The notes: generated from the sequence alone by a model not told the origin. Positions 1 through 8,764 are shown, counted from the stretch's first letter. The stretch: DNA of 64,000 nt from Oscillospiraceae bacterium (GCA_015066395.1 SVOL01000001.1:1-64000), one strand, 5' to 3'. Made by a program: numbers and translations.

Positions 1-1
1 T

Positions 2-88
2 ACTTCTGTAGTATTGTTCGGTGCATTCGCAATGCTCGCAGCTGCAGCATTCGTACTTGTAATCGCAAGACGTAAGGCTGTTAAGTAA
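2..88 (+). CDS. C-terminal fragment of a membrane/cell-wall-anchored protein (truncated by window start)
   Basis: Frame 2 reads TSVVLFGAFAMLAAAAFVLVIARRKAVK*: a hydrophobic helix followed by a basic tail, typical of a surface protein C-terminus. Confidence 0.6.
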   Translation, partial: TSVVLFGAFAMLAAAAFVLVIARRKAVK

Positions 89-98
89 TTCACCTTTC

Positions 99-124
99 AT
101 AGGCGGTGGGCAACCACCGCCTAT
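99..124 (+). terminator. Intrinsic terminator-like hairpin
   Basis: ATAGGCGGTGGgcaaCCACCGCCTAT inverted repeat just after the upstream stop codon. Confidence 0.7.
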
Positions 125-155
125 ATAATTATATCGAACATAACAGGAGGTAATT

Positions 156-3100
156 ATGAAAAGATTTCTTTCAAGAACACTCCGATCCGGCATCGCATTA
201 ACTCTGACCCTATGCCTGGTCTTGGGGTTACTTCCCGCCATAGTGTTCGCAACGGAGTCTGAGAAAAAAACTTACGTTTCCCTGGGAGATTCCATGACAA
301 ACGGATACGGTATGCCCGGATACGATCACAACGGTTACCTGCACAATGTTCCGGATACATACCCTGAGCTATTGGCTGAGACTTATCAATGGAATCACAT
401 CCCGCTGGCGATAAGCGGTATGCGTGCTGAAGATCTTGAGTTCGTTTTGGAATTTCCGTGGAATGATAAAGAGGCACTCGCCGTTGCAGAGAGAACTCCG
501 GCGATGGATGGCTATAGCGCTGCTACCCACGGTCGTAATTATAAGGAACTTTGGTGGAATGAGGTTCACGCTGAGAAGTGGTATGAAACTTTTGATTCCG
601 GCGATTTCTATACGTGGGATCAATCTATCACCCAGCCACGCTTTGACGACTCTTATTACGACGTCATGGCGCAAAACGGAAAAGGCTATGGCGCAGGTGT
701 TGAAAACATTGCAAGAATGATTCAAGAATCAATCACCGAAGCAGATGTTATCAGCCTGGCAGTCGGAAATGCAAACTTCGGCGTCTTTATGAGAAGCCGT
801 GTTGTCAACGCATTGACAATGATGGGTGGCAATCCCGAGGCAAATATGTGGCTCGATCTCGAACGCGTACTGGCACGGTGCAGTGCCAAGACCAAGGATA
901 TCGTGCTCCAGATCCGTACAGAGACCCTGGCTACGGTTGTGGAAGCAGGATTCAGCGAGGACAGCGCCACCAAATTGATCGATGCTGTAACCTACACGGT
1001 AGCAAGTTACTTGATCAGCTATGAAAAGGTCATCAAATCTTTAATGGCATATAATCCTGATGCCGAAATCATCATCCTCGGATTGATGAACACATTGAAC
1101 GGCATGGAAGTACAGTATAACGGACAGTTGATCGATCTTGGAAAGTGCATGGGCGCTATGATCGATGCCGTGAACGCCTATTTAACAGGTCTGCCCGCGT
1201 CATTGCAAGAGTCCGGAAAATATGCAAATGCCGTTTTCTACTTTGCATCTGCATCGGAAGTAAATATGTGGGTTGAAGAATACGAAACAGTTGCAAACAA
1301 CTGGGAAAAGTATCCCGTCATTCGTGATCGCTTTATCACAAAGGTTTGTGATACCTTGTTCCCTTTGGTTGAAAGAAATTCCTGGAGACCCAAAACGATT
1401 GTCAGAGCCGATGTTGAAAAATTCGAGGCTGCCGCAAAAAACGGCAATGCAGCCTTCGCACAGTATGTCCAACAAAACACCGACAAAGCAGCATCTGTTG
1501 CCACCTATAAGGCTTTTGAAAACGCCATTGTACAAACCTACTCTATGGATGCGCCCGACGTTACTGTGATGATGGATCTCGAAAACGGTATGAACGCTGT
1601 GATCGAGGGAGTAATGAACACCTACAGCGCTAACACAGAACAGAAAATCCAGCAATACTGGAATGCTGTGGTAGCAGACGTTGTTCTTCCTCAGATGAAG
1701 CAGGAGAACGCAACACTTACTGATGCGCTCGCATACGTTGAGCAAAACGCCAAGTTAAAGGCTGATATCGTAGAGCTTTGTACAGTGATGGCAACTCCGG
1801 AAACACTGACAGAAGCATTGATCGAAGATCAAGTGGTTTGTGATTTGCTGAGCCTGCTTGCCCGTTTGGAAATCGGCGATGGAATCGGCTGCCACCCCAG
1901 CACAGAGGGCCATGCACTTCTGGCTTCTGCGGTTATCGAGGCTTATGGTAATAAAAATACCGTGGCCGATGCCACAAAAAACAATTTGGCGGAATTGTTA
2001 ACAACCGCTTTATTGCTGACGGTTGAATATGGCGACGACATCTATAACTATGCTCAAGAAAACGGTTTCTTCCTTGAAGCGACCACAGCCAAGTATGTGC
2101 CAAATGATAATTCATGGTACACCGCACTTGGCGATGTAACCGCAATATCGACCGGCTATGTTGAGTTAGTAGCCAATGAACTGGAAATTGGATATACCAA
2201 TTTAGCATCATCAGAACAAACAATAGATGATATATATACTGTAATTGATGCTAATAATGAGGTCATTTCTAAGTCCGACCTTATCACCATCGGCTATGGC
2301 AACACCGGCTTCACACACGACGCTGTCGCTCAGATGATGGCCGCGCTCAGAGGTCAGCCTACAAAGGAATACGACTGGGTATCCCTTGTCGGTGAAGAAG
2401 GTGTTCCCTATGTTGAACAGGCTCTCGCTGAGGTCTATGCATCTATCGTTAATGCAGGTATGGATACCTCGATCAACGGCGTTGCCATTACAGACATTAT
2501 TATGCCTGCAATCGAGGCTTACGCTTACGGTACTGTTTCTTATGCTGTAAACCTTCCCAAGGCTGTTGCCGCTATCCGCGCTATCAACCCCGATGCAGTT
2601 GTTATTATAGTCGGTATGCACAATCCTCTCAGCGGTACTGTTCTTGAGCAGGACGGCGAGGCTCTTGAACTCGGAGCTTTTATTGACGAGCTTGTGGGCG
2701 GTGCTAACGTTTACGGAACTTTGCTCTGCCTTGCCACAGGTGACGCCATATTCGTAGAAGCACCCGAAGTTGAGACCGGCACTTCCAATAAGACTATGGG
2801 TGTGCTTGAATTCCTTATGGCTTATATTAAGAATCCAGGCATATTAGATCCTACCGCTAACGGCGACGAATATGTGAAGAACCAGATCATCAATGCTCTC
2901 GATACTTCCGTCATTGAAGAAGATGAGAAAGAGAACGATGATGAGCAAGGAAAAGAAGACCAAGAAGAAAAAGTCTTACTCGGTGACGTTGATAACAACG
3001 GTATTGTAAACAGCAGAGACGCTATGCTCGTATCTCAGCGCTATGCAGGTCTTGATGTTGAAATTAACCTCAGCGTTGCTGATGTTGACGGAAACGGATA

Positions 3101-3173
3101 CATCAACAGTAAGGATTCAATGCAGATCGCTCAATACTATGCGGGCGTGATCACCGAATTTCCCGCAGCATAA
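156..3173 (+). CDS. Secreted SGNH/GDSL-type hydrolase with duplicated SGNH-like region and C-terminal type I dockerin
   Basis: Signal peptide; YVSLGDSMTNGYG (block I), GCHPSTEGH (block V); C-terminal DVDNNGIVNSRDAM...ADVDGNGYINSKDSM dockerin F-hand pair; RBS aggagg upstream. Confidence 0.85.
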   Translation: MKRFLSRTLRSGIALTLTLCLVLGLLPAIVFATESEKKTYVSLGDSMTNGYGMPGYDHNGYLHNVPDTYPELLAETYQWNHIPLAISGMRAEDLEFVLEFPWNDKEALAVAERTPAMDGYSAATHGRNYKELWWNEVHAEKWYETFDSGDFYTWDQSITQPRFDDSYYDVMAQNGKGYGAGVENIARMIQESITEADVISLAVGNANFGVFMRSRVVNALTMMGGNPEANMWLDLERVLARCSAKTKDIVLQIRTETLATVVEAGFSEDSATKLIDAVTYTVASYLISYEKVIKSLMAYNPDAEIIILGLMNTLNGMEVQYNGQLIDLGKCMGAMIDAVNAYLTGLPASLQESGKYANAVFYFASASEVNMWVEEYETVANNWEKYPVIRDRFITKVCDTLFPLVERNSWRPKTIVRADVEKFEAAAKNGNAAFAQYVQQNTDKAASVATYKAFENAIVQTYSMDAPDVTVMMDLENGMNAVIEGVMNTYSANTEQKIQQYWNAVVADVVLPQMKQENATLTDALAYVEQNAKLKADIVELCTVMATPETLTEALIEDQVVCDLLSLLARLEIGDGIGCHPSTEGHALLASAVIEAYGNKNTVADATKNNLAELLTTALLLTVEYGDDIYNYAQENGFFLEATTAKYVPNDNSWYTALGDVTAISTGYVELVANELEIGYTNLASSEQTIDDIYTVIDANNEVISKSDLITIGYGNTGFTHDAVAQMMAALRGQPTKEYDWVSLVGEEGVPYVEQALAEVYASIVNAGMDTSINGVAITDIIMPAIEAYAYGTVSYAVNLPKAVAAIRAINPDAVVIIVGMHNPLSGTVLEQDGEALELGAFIDELVGGANVYGTLLCLATGDAIFVEAPEVETGTSNKTMGVLEFLMAYIKNPGILDPTANGDEYVKNQIINALDTSVIEEDEKENDDEQGKEDQEEKVLLGDVDNNGIVNSRDAMLVSQRYAGLDVEINLSVADVDGNGYINSKDSMQIAQYYAGVITEFPAA

Positions 3174-3184
3174 TTAAACCTTAA

Positions 3185-3210
3185 ATAGGCGGTGGATATC
3201 CACCGCCTAT
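3185..3210 (+). terminator. Intrinsic terminator-like perfect palindrome
   Basis: ATAGGCGGTGGATATCCACCGCCTAT followed by attttaaaa; same stem as 99-124. Confidence 0.75.
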
Positions 3211-3250
3211 ATTTTAAAATTCAAAACCCCGCAGACACGCTGCGGGATAA

Positions 3251-3288
3251 AACAACAACGGCAGGGATCTTTCCCTGCCGTTGTTGTT
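3251..3288. terminator. Bidirectional intrinsic terminator
   Basis: AACAACAACGGCAGGGA-tctt-TCCCTGCCGTTGTTGTT, 17-bp stem between convergent genes. Confidence 0.85.
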
Positions 3289-3301
3289 TTAAACAGTATA
3301 A

Positions 3302-4264
3302 TTACTGTATCGTGATTTTTATGTCACCCGTGTCGGTTTCTATCTCACATATACCGCCCGTGGCAGTTTTTGGGACATTAACACTGCCTGTATCGGTCTT
3401 TGTTATAAAGACCTTCTCGGTGATCAAACTGCCTTTGACATCGCCTGTATCGGTTTTAATTGTCAGCCCCGCGGCGTCACATTTTTCGAACGTAACATCG
3501 CCCGTGCTTCTCATGATTGAAAACACATCTGTCGCAACAACATTTTTTAAAACCATGCTTCCCGTATCACCGCTCGATATAACATTTTTACACTTAACAT
3601 CCGTCATACTCGTTTTGCCCGTGGAAACACTGATTACAACATTGCCCTCACAAATCACATTGGTAACAGTCACACCGCCCGTCGAAACAGAGAGTTGAAG
3701 CTCTCTCGCAGAAGCATTTTCGACTAAGATCTTTCCGGTACTCGTCTTTATCATGATAGCGTTTGAGGCTGAGGCATAGTTTTTAACATCGCCCGTGCTT
3801 TCCTCAACATCAATACTTTCAAACCTGAAATCCTTTGCTATTTCCACATCACCCGTGCTTGACTTCACCGACAGTGCCCCGTATTCATCCCGCGGAATGC
3901 AAACCGTTATTTTGGGTGAACCAAAGTAGAGACCAATATGTTCATACCATTTTCTCGAGTCCTCCGCATCAATTACCAGCGTGCCATCCTCGACCTTTAC
4001 CGAATGTTTTATATTTTTTCGCTCATAGCAAACGACCGAACTTTTGTCATCGTCACTCGGCACGAATACTACGTCAGCGGTGTCGGTTACGATTGTTATA
4101 TCTTTGAAATCCTCATTGATCTCATAATTATTAGTCTCATATTTTGTTGTGGACAATTTCGTAAAATCCCATTTCAGCACCGTCATCACTACTGTAAAAA
4201 TCACACAACCTAAAACTACCAAAGAAGCGGCCACAATAAGCCAAATTTTAGTTTTCTTCATCAT
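3302..4264 (-). CDS. DUF4097-family beta-strand repeat protein, membrane anchored
   Basis: N-terminal TM (MMKKTKIWLIVAASLVVLGCVIF) and about ten STGDV/DTGDV-type repeats; start codon overlaps the stop of the upstream DUF1700 gene. Confidence 0.85.
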   Translation of the reverse strand: MMKKTKIWLIVAASLVVLGCVIFTVVMTVLKWDFTKLSTTKYETNNYEINEDFKDITIVTDTADVVFVPSDDDKSSVVCYERKNIKHSVKVEDGTLVIDAEDSRKWYEHIGLYFGSPKITVCIPRDEYGALSVKSSTGDVEIAKDFRFESIDVEESTGDVKNYASASNAIMIKTSTGKILVENASARELQLSVSTGGVTVTNVICEGNVVISVSTGKTSMTDVKCKNVISSGDTGSMVLKNVVATDVFSIMRSTGDVTFEKCDAAGLTIKTDTGDVKGSLITEKVFITKTDTGSVNVPKTATGGICEIETDTGDIKITIQ

Positions 4265-4872
4265 TCTGCCGCCTCCTTTTTTAAAAAGCATTTTTTGATC
4301 CGCAATGCGATCTTTTTCGTCAGCAACAGAATGCCTTTTGTTGCCGCCTTACATCCGTAGAACATAAAAATAGAAAGGCCTGCACAGACAATACCTGCGG
4401 CGAACATAGCAACACCCGAAGCTCCGTTACCGCCTACAGCAAAAACGACACACGCCAGCACACCGCCAACAGAACAAGCGGCAAGCGATACAAAGACCGA
4501 CCACAGCGAGACGATCACAGACCACATTACCACATAGATAGAAAAGATTACAGCCAATGCGGCAATCAACAACGAGAGCCACACGGGAGAACCTAACACC
4601 AAAAGCACTATCTCCCACACAGCGAGAACCCTTTTCGGTTTTATTCTTTCCTTGGCAATTTTCGACAACGGAATATCGGTCACTATCTGTGCCACTATCT
4701 CGTCGACAGAGCCTACTGCCGAGACAGCCTCGGTTTCCGAAAGACCTTCTTCCATACGGTCGTCTATCATTTCACCGTAGAACGCGACGCGTTCTTCAAT
4801 GTCGGCCTGCGGTAAGCCCGACAAGCCTTCACGCAGTTTCTCAATAAACTCCTGCTTATTCATCTGCACCAT
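4261..4872 (-). CDS. DUF1700 family membrane protein
   Basis: N-terminal MNKQEFIEKLREGLSGLPQADIEERVAFYGEMIDDRMEEGLSETEAV, then multiple TM segments; operon context with PadR and DUF4097. Confidence 0.85.
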   Translation of the reverse strand: MVQMNKQEFIEKLREGLSGLPQADIEERVAFYGEMIDDRMEEGLSETEAVSAVGSVDEIVAQIVTDIPLSKIAKERIKPKRVLAVWEIVLLVLGSPVWLSLLIAALAVIFSIYVVMWSVIVSLWSVFVSLAACSVGGVLACVVFAVGGNGASGVAMFAAGIVCAGLSIFMFYGCKAATKGILLLTKKIALRIKKCFLKKEAAE

Positions 4873-5176
4873 CCTCCTTCGTTACAAATCGGTATATTGA
4901 CAGGATCTCTTTCCATTCTGCTTTAAAATCCTCGATACGCTTTGATCCCTCTTCGGTAATACGGTAGTATTTACGAAGTCTGCCGCCGTGCTCTGCAGTA
5001 CGGACAGTCAGCATATTGGCCGTTTCCAAGCGTTTTAAGATAGTATACAGGGTCGATTCCGACAGCTCAATATACGGCTTCATATCCTTAATTATCTTAT
5101 ATCCGTATGAGTCCTCATCCTTGATGGCCGCCAACACGCACACATCCAAAAGACCCCGTTTCAACTGAACATCCAT
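4856..5176 (-). CDS. PadR family transcriptional regulator
   Basis: LKRGLLDVCVLAAIKDEDSYGYKIIKDMKPYIELSESTLYTILKRLE...GRLRKYYRITEEG, a canonical PadR winged helix. Confidence 0.93.
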   Translation of the reverse strand: MDVQLKRGLLDVCVLAAIKDEDSYGYKIIKDMKPYIELSESTLYTILKRLETANMLTVRTAEHGGRLRKYYRITEEGSKRIEDFKAEWKEILSIYRFVTKEDGADE

Positions 5177-5200
5177 GCAATACCTCCCTTAACGTAATAC

Positions 5201-5229
5201 ATCATATCACGAAGTATTAAATTTGTCAA
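5201..5229 (-). promoter_or_regulatory. Sigma-A promoter for padR operon, with TAATAC...GTATTA inverted repeat at 5195-5219
   Basis: Minus strand TTGACA-17-TATGAT. Confidence 0.75.
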
Positions 5230-5258
5230 GGCGTTCCCTGAAAAAGAGCAAAAATTTA

Positions 5259-5281
5259 CCGGCAGGGTTTACCCTGCCGGT
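5259..5281. terminator. Intrinsic terminator
   Basis: CCGGCAGGGtttaCCCTGCCGG followed by ttatttt. Confidence 0.7.
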
Positions 5282-5328
5282 TATTTTATTATATAAAATA
5301 TGTACTGACCCGATTCCAAGAAATCTTG

Positions 5329-5847
5329 TTATCTGCCCCTATATTCCAGCTTTAAGACCTCTGCCATTGCTTCGGGCGATTCCTGACAACCGTTAGCAAG
5401 CCACAATTTAATAATGGCATTTAGACCGTTTCTGAAAAACTCGATATGATACTTCAGATTACCGGTTATCTGCTCTTTTTCTGCACGTTTTGCATCGTAA
5501 ACAGAAACAAGGTGTTTATCATCATAACATAACTTGAAGTAAGTTTTATAAAATAGTTGATTCTCCTTAATGTGTGTAAACATCTTTAAGGCGCCGGTTC
5601 GCTCATTAAAATAATCATATTCGGCAAACAAATTGCTAAACTCATTTTCCAACTTTTCTCTCAGCTTATCGGCTAGGTCAAATATATCGATGTAATTTGC
5701 ATAAAACGTACTGCGATTTAAACCAGTGATTTTAATAATATCCGAAACCGTAATGTCTTTGATCTCATAAGTTTGCAACAGCTCAATAAAAGCCTTTTCA
5801 ATCCTTTCTTGCGACTCCCTGCGACGCTTATTGTTTTTTACATTCAT
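5329..5847 (-). CDS. TetR/AcrR family transcriptional regulator
   Basis: N-terminal HTH KDITVSDIIKITGLNRSTFYANYIDIFDLADKL. Confidence 0.88.
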   Translation of the reverse strand: MNVKNNKRRRESQERIEKAFIELLQTYEIKDITVSDIIKITGLNRSTFYANYIDIFDLADKLREKLENEFSNLFAEYDYFNERTGALKMFTHIKENQLFYKTYFKLCYDDKHLVSVYDAKRAEKEQITGNLKYHIEFFRNGLNAIIKLWLANGCQESPEAMAEVLKLEYRGR

Positions 5848-5865
5848 GAAAAAATCTCCTTTATT

Positions 5866-5947
5866 CCAACACTTGTTGTTAAATTGACGGTTGTTTTACC
5901 ACCCTCAAAACATTATACTATAATTGCAATAAAAACACAAGTGTTGG
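5866..5947. promoter_or_regulatory. Divergent promoter region with paired TetR-type operators
   Basis: CCAACACTTGT (5866-5876) and ACAAGTGTTGG (5937-5947) are exact inverse copies; tetR promoter TTGTGT-17-TATAAT (5912-5940, minus); forward TTGTTT-17-TATACT (5891-5919). Confidence 0.65.
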
Positions 5948-5969
5948 TTTAATGAAGGGAGATTTTAAG

Positions 5970-6338
5970 ATGAAAAAGAGTAATTTTGTTGCATTGATAA
6001 TGGGAACCATAAGTGGTGTGCTTTTTGCGCTCGGTATGTGCATGGCGCTTCTGCCGGAGTGGAACGCCTTTAAGGAGGGTATCATTTTCGGTAGCACCGG
6101 CATTATTTTGAGTGTTATTACTGCGCTTATCTGGTGCAAAATGGAAAACAAGAGGTTGCCTAAAATGAGCAGCAAGAATGTTTTGAGAGTTATTTACGCA
6201 ATTATTGCCGCCTTGGTTCTTGGTATAGGTATGTGTATGTGCCTTGTTTGGCAGCAGATCGTGTGGGGTACACTCGTAGGGCTTCTCGGTATCATTATGC
6301 TGATTGCACTTATCCCTATGATTAAAGGTATTAAATGA
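5970..6338 (+). CDS. Small four-TM membrane protein
   Basis: MKKSNFVALIMGTISGVLFALGMCMALLPEW...; RBS gggag before ATG at 5970; divergent from TetR gene. Confidence 0.7.
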   Translation: MKKSNFVALIMGTISGVLFALGMCMALLPEWNAFKEGIIFGSTGIILSVITALIWCKMENKRLPKMSSKNVLRVIYAIIAALVLGIGMCMCLVWQQIVWGTLVGLLGIIMLIALIPMIKGIK

Positions 6339-7153
6339 AGACATTAAAATTCGCAAGAAATCCCTATATAAGTCTTGCCTTTAACTTTTCTTACGCGGTA
6401 GGTAATTGTATAATCGGTTTTCTTGGATCTTCGTGGTGGTTTATAACAGTCGGTGCGTATTATGCCGTACTGGCAACGACCCGTTTTTCTGTGTTGCAGG
6501 TAAAGCGAAAAGCAAACGGAAACTATGATCTGGAGCTCTTCGCAAGAAGAATCACTGGGATTCTGCTGGTAGTCCTTTCGTTATGTATAGTTGGAGTTAA
6601 CATTTTGTCTGCGCTAAAGGATAGAGGCACTGATTTTCACAAAATCGTAATGATCACTATTGCCACCTACACGTTCGCGAAAATAACGATAGCAATTATA
6701 GGTATGGTAAAAGCAAAGTACACCTATTCACCGGTGGTAAAGACACTTCGAAATATTTCTTTAGCAGATGCATGTGTATCTATATACACAATGCAACGAT
6801 CAATGCTTATATCCTTCCCCGGTATGGAAGCATCGAAAATTCAATTATTAAATATTTTAACAGGAACAGCAGTATGGATTATTGTATTGCTTCTTGGAAT
6901 AAACTTAATAGGAGGAAAATATACAAATATGGCAAAATCTAAAATTGTAAAAGCGACCGAGCAGATCGCCGATACAGTAACCAACGGTTACAAGAAAATC
7001 GAAAAAGGTGTTGTTGACGGTTATAAAAAAATCGAGCAAGGTGTTGTCAGTGGATACACTAAGATTGAAGATAAGTTTGTAGATGCTTACCTTACCAAAG
7101 ATGGAGAAACCATCGAAGAAGCCAAAGAAAGATTAAAAAAGAAGAATAAATAA
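6335..7153 (+). CDS. Multi-TM membrane protein with C-terminal GYKKIE-repeat tail
   Basis: Overlaps preceding gene (ATGA); hydrophobic N-terminal portion; tail VTNGYKKIEKGVVDGYKKIEQGVVSGYTKIEDKFVDAYLTKDGETIEEAKERL. Confidence 0.7.
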   Translation: MKTLKFARNPYISLAFNFSYAVGNCIIGFLGSSWWFITVGAYYAVLATTRFSVLQVKRKANGNYDLELFARRITGILLVVLSLCIVGVNILSALKDRGTDFHKIVMITIATYTFAKITIAIIGMVKAKYTYSPVVKTLRNISLADACVSIYTMQRSMLISFPGMEASKIQLLNILTGTAVWIIVLLLGINLIGGKYTNMAKSKIVKATEQIADTVTNGYKKIEKGVVDGYKKIEQGVVSGYTKIEDKFVDAYLTKDGETIEEAKERLKKKNK

Positions 7154-7159
7154 GCAACC

Positions 7160-7184
7160 GGCGGCAGGGGTTTCCCCTGCCGCC
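7160..7184. terminator. Intrinsic terminator
   Basis: GGCGGCAGGGGtttCCCCTGCCGCC. Confidence 0.7.
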
Positions 7185-7205
7185 GATATTTTTGCGATAT
7201 TCTAT

Positions 7206-8186
7206 TTATTCGAATTCAATTGTACCGATGGGCTTCGGTGTGATGTCCATCAGAACGCGGTTGATGCCTTCGACCTCGTGAGTAATGCGGTCGGTGATGT
7301 GGTGAAGCAATGGATACGGGATCTCCTCAATAGTGGCAGACATTGCATCGGTGGTATTAACTGCACGGATTATCGCAGACCAACCCTCATAACGTTTGCC
7401 GTCCTTAACACCGACGCTCTTAAAGTCGGGAACGGCGATGAAATACTGCCATACCTTGCCTGCAAGACCGTTTTTGTCAAACTCTTCTCTAAGAATCGCA
7501 TCAGCCTCCCTCAAAGCGTGCAATCTATCACGGGTAATGGCACCCAAGCAACGAACGCCGAGGCCGGGACCGGGGAACGGCTGACGGTAGACCATGGCGT
7601 GAGGCAATCCTAAAGCCTCGCCGACAACTCTGACCTCGTCCTTATAAAGCAGTTTGACAGGCTCAACAAGCTCCATCTTCATATCCTCGGGCAGACCGCC
7701 GACATTGTGATGAGCCTTAACGCCGTCGCTTTCAAGAATGTCGGGGTAAATGGTTCCTTGGGCTAAGAAAGAAATGCCTTCCAACTTACGGGATTCCTCA
7801 TCAAATACATTAATAAACTCAGCGCCAATGATCTTTCTTTTCTTTTCAGGCTCGCTGACACCCTCCAAAAGACCGAGGAAACGGTCGGTTGCATCAACGT
7901 AAATGAGGTTGGCATCAAGTTCTTTGCCGAAAACCTCAATAACCTGCTCGCTCTCACCTTTTCTCATAAGACCGTGGTTAACGTGTACGCAAACAAGCTG
8001 TTTGCCGATAGCCTTAATGAGCAACGCGGCTACGACCGACGAGTCAACTCCACCGGAAAGTGCCAAAAGCACTTTGCCGTCTCCTACCTGCTTGCGAACA
8101 AGCCCAACCTGTTCAGCGATGAACGCGTCTGCCAACTCTTTGGTTGTAATTCTTTGCATTGATTCAGGTCTTTTATTAGCATCCAT
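7206..8186 (-). CDS. guaA: GMP synthase, ATP-pyrophosphatase subunit/domain only
   Basis: LLALSGGVDSSVVAALL (PP-loop), VNHGLMRKGE, RQPFPGPGLGVRCLGAITRDRL, C-terminal PKPIGTIEFE; RBS ggaggag before ATG at 8186; no N-terminal GATase domain. Confidence 0.92.
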   Translation of the reverse strand: MDANKRPESMQRITTKELADAFIAEQVGLVRKQVGDGKVLLALSGGVDSSVVAALLIKAIGKQLVCVHVNHGLMRKGESEQVIEVFGKELDANLIYVDATDRFLGLLEGVSEPEKKRKIIGAEFINVFDEESRKLEGISFLAQGTIYPDILESDGVKAHHNVGGLPEDMKMELVEPVKLLYKDEVRVVGEALGLPHAMVYRQPFPGPGLGVRCLGAITRDRLHALREADAILREEFDKNGLAGKVWQYFIAVPDFKSVGVKDGKRYEGWSAIIRAVNTTDAMSATIEEIPYPLLHHITDRITHEVEGINRVLMDITPKPIGTIEFE

Positions 8187-8337
8187 AAATACTCCTCCAT
8201 AAAGTAACGTATGAACGATCATTAACGTTAAAATGATTATTTATAATATTTATTATAATGGTTATTATAATTCAACATCACTTCTAAATCAATAAAAAAT
8301 TTACAAATTTAAAGAAAAATTTTGCCAAAATAAAACT

Positions 8338-8371
8338 AAAACACCCGACCTTTCGGTCGGGTGTTTTTAAA
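8338..8371. terminator. Intrinsic terminator at end of ribosomal operon
   Basis: AAACACCCGACCtttcGGTCGGGTGTTTTT downstream of rplQ. Confidence 0.85.
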
Positions 8372-8392
8372 TGTGACTTATTTCGCAGAAAA

Positions 8393-8737
8393 TTACTTTA
8401 CGAGCTCGATAATAGCCATTTCAGCTGCGTCACCGCGACGGGGACCCGTCTTGGTGATACGGCAATAGCCGCCGTTTCTTTCCTTATAAGCAGGAGCAAT
8501 CTCATCAAAGAGCTTCTTAACAACAGACTCTTTAGTGATGAAGCTGAGTGCCTGTCTCTTACTGGAAAGGCTGGGATCTTTAGCGAGTGTAATGTATTTT
8601 TCGGTCATAGCGCTAACCTCTTTAGCTCTGTAAACGGTGGTCTCGATCTTTCCGTTTTCGAGAAGGAAAGTAACCATAGCTCTGAGCATTGCGGTTCTAT
8701 GATCGCTTGTTCTGCCAAGTTTTCTTGTTCCGGGCAT
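8393..8737 (-). CDS. rplQ: 50S ribosomal protein L17
   Basis: [34 protein letters not shown]... Confidence 0.98.
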   Translation of the reverse strand: MPGTRKLGRTSDHRTAMLRAMVTFLLENGKIETTVYRAKEVSAMTEKYITLAKDPSLSSKRQALSFITKESVVKKLFDEIAPAYKERNGGYCRITKTGPRRGDAAEMAIIELVK

Positions 8738-8764
8738 TTAACTCACTCCTTTAAGAAAGCCTAA

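Noticed and set aside
8223-8300. Possible purine riboswitch upstream of guaA
   Set aside because: The sequence is short and AT-rich, and I do not see the conserved purine-aptamer core; not supportable.
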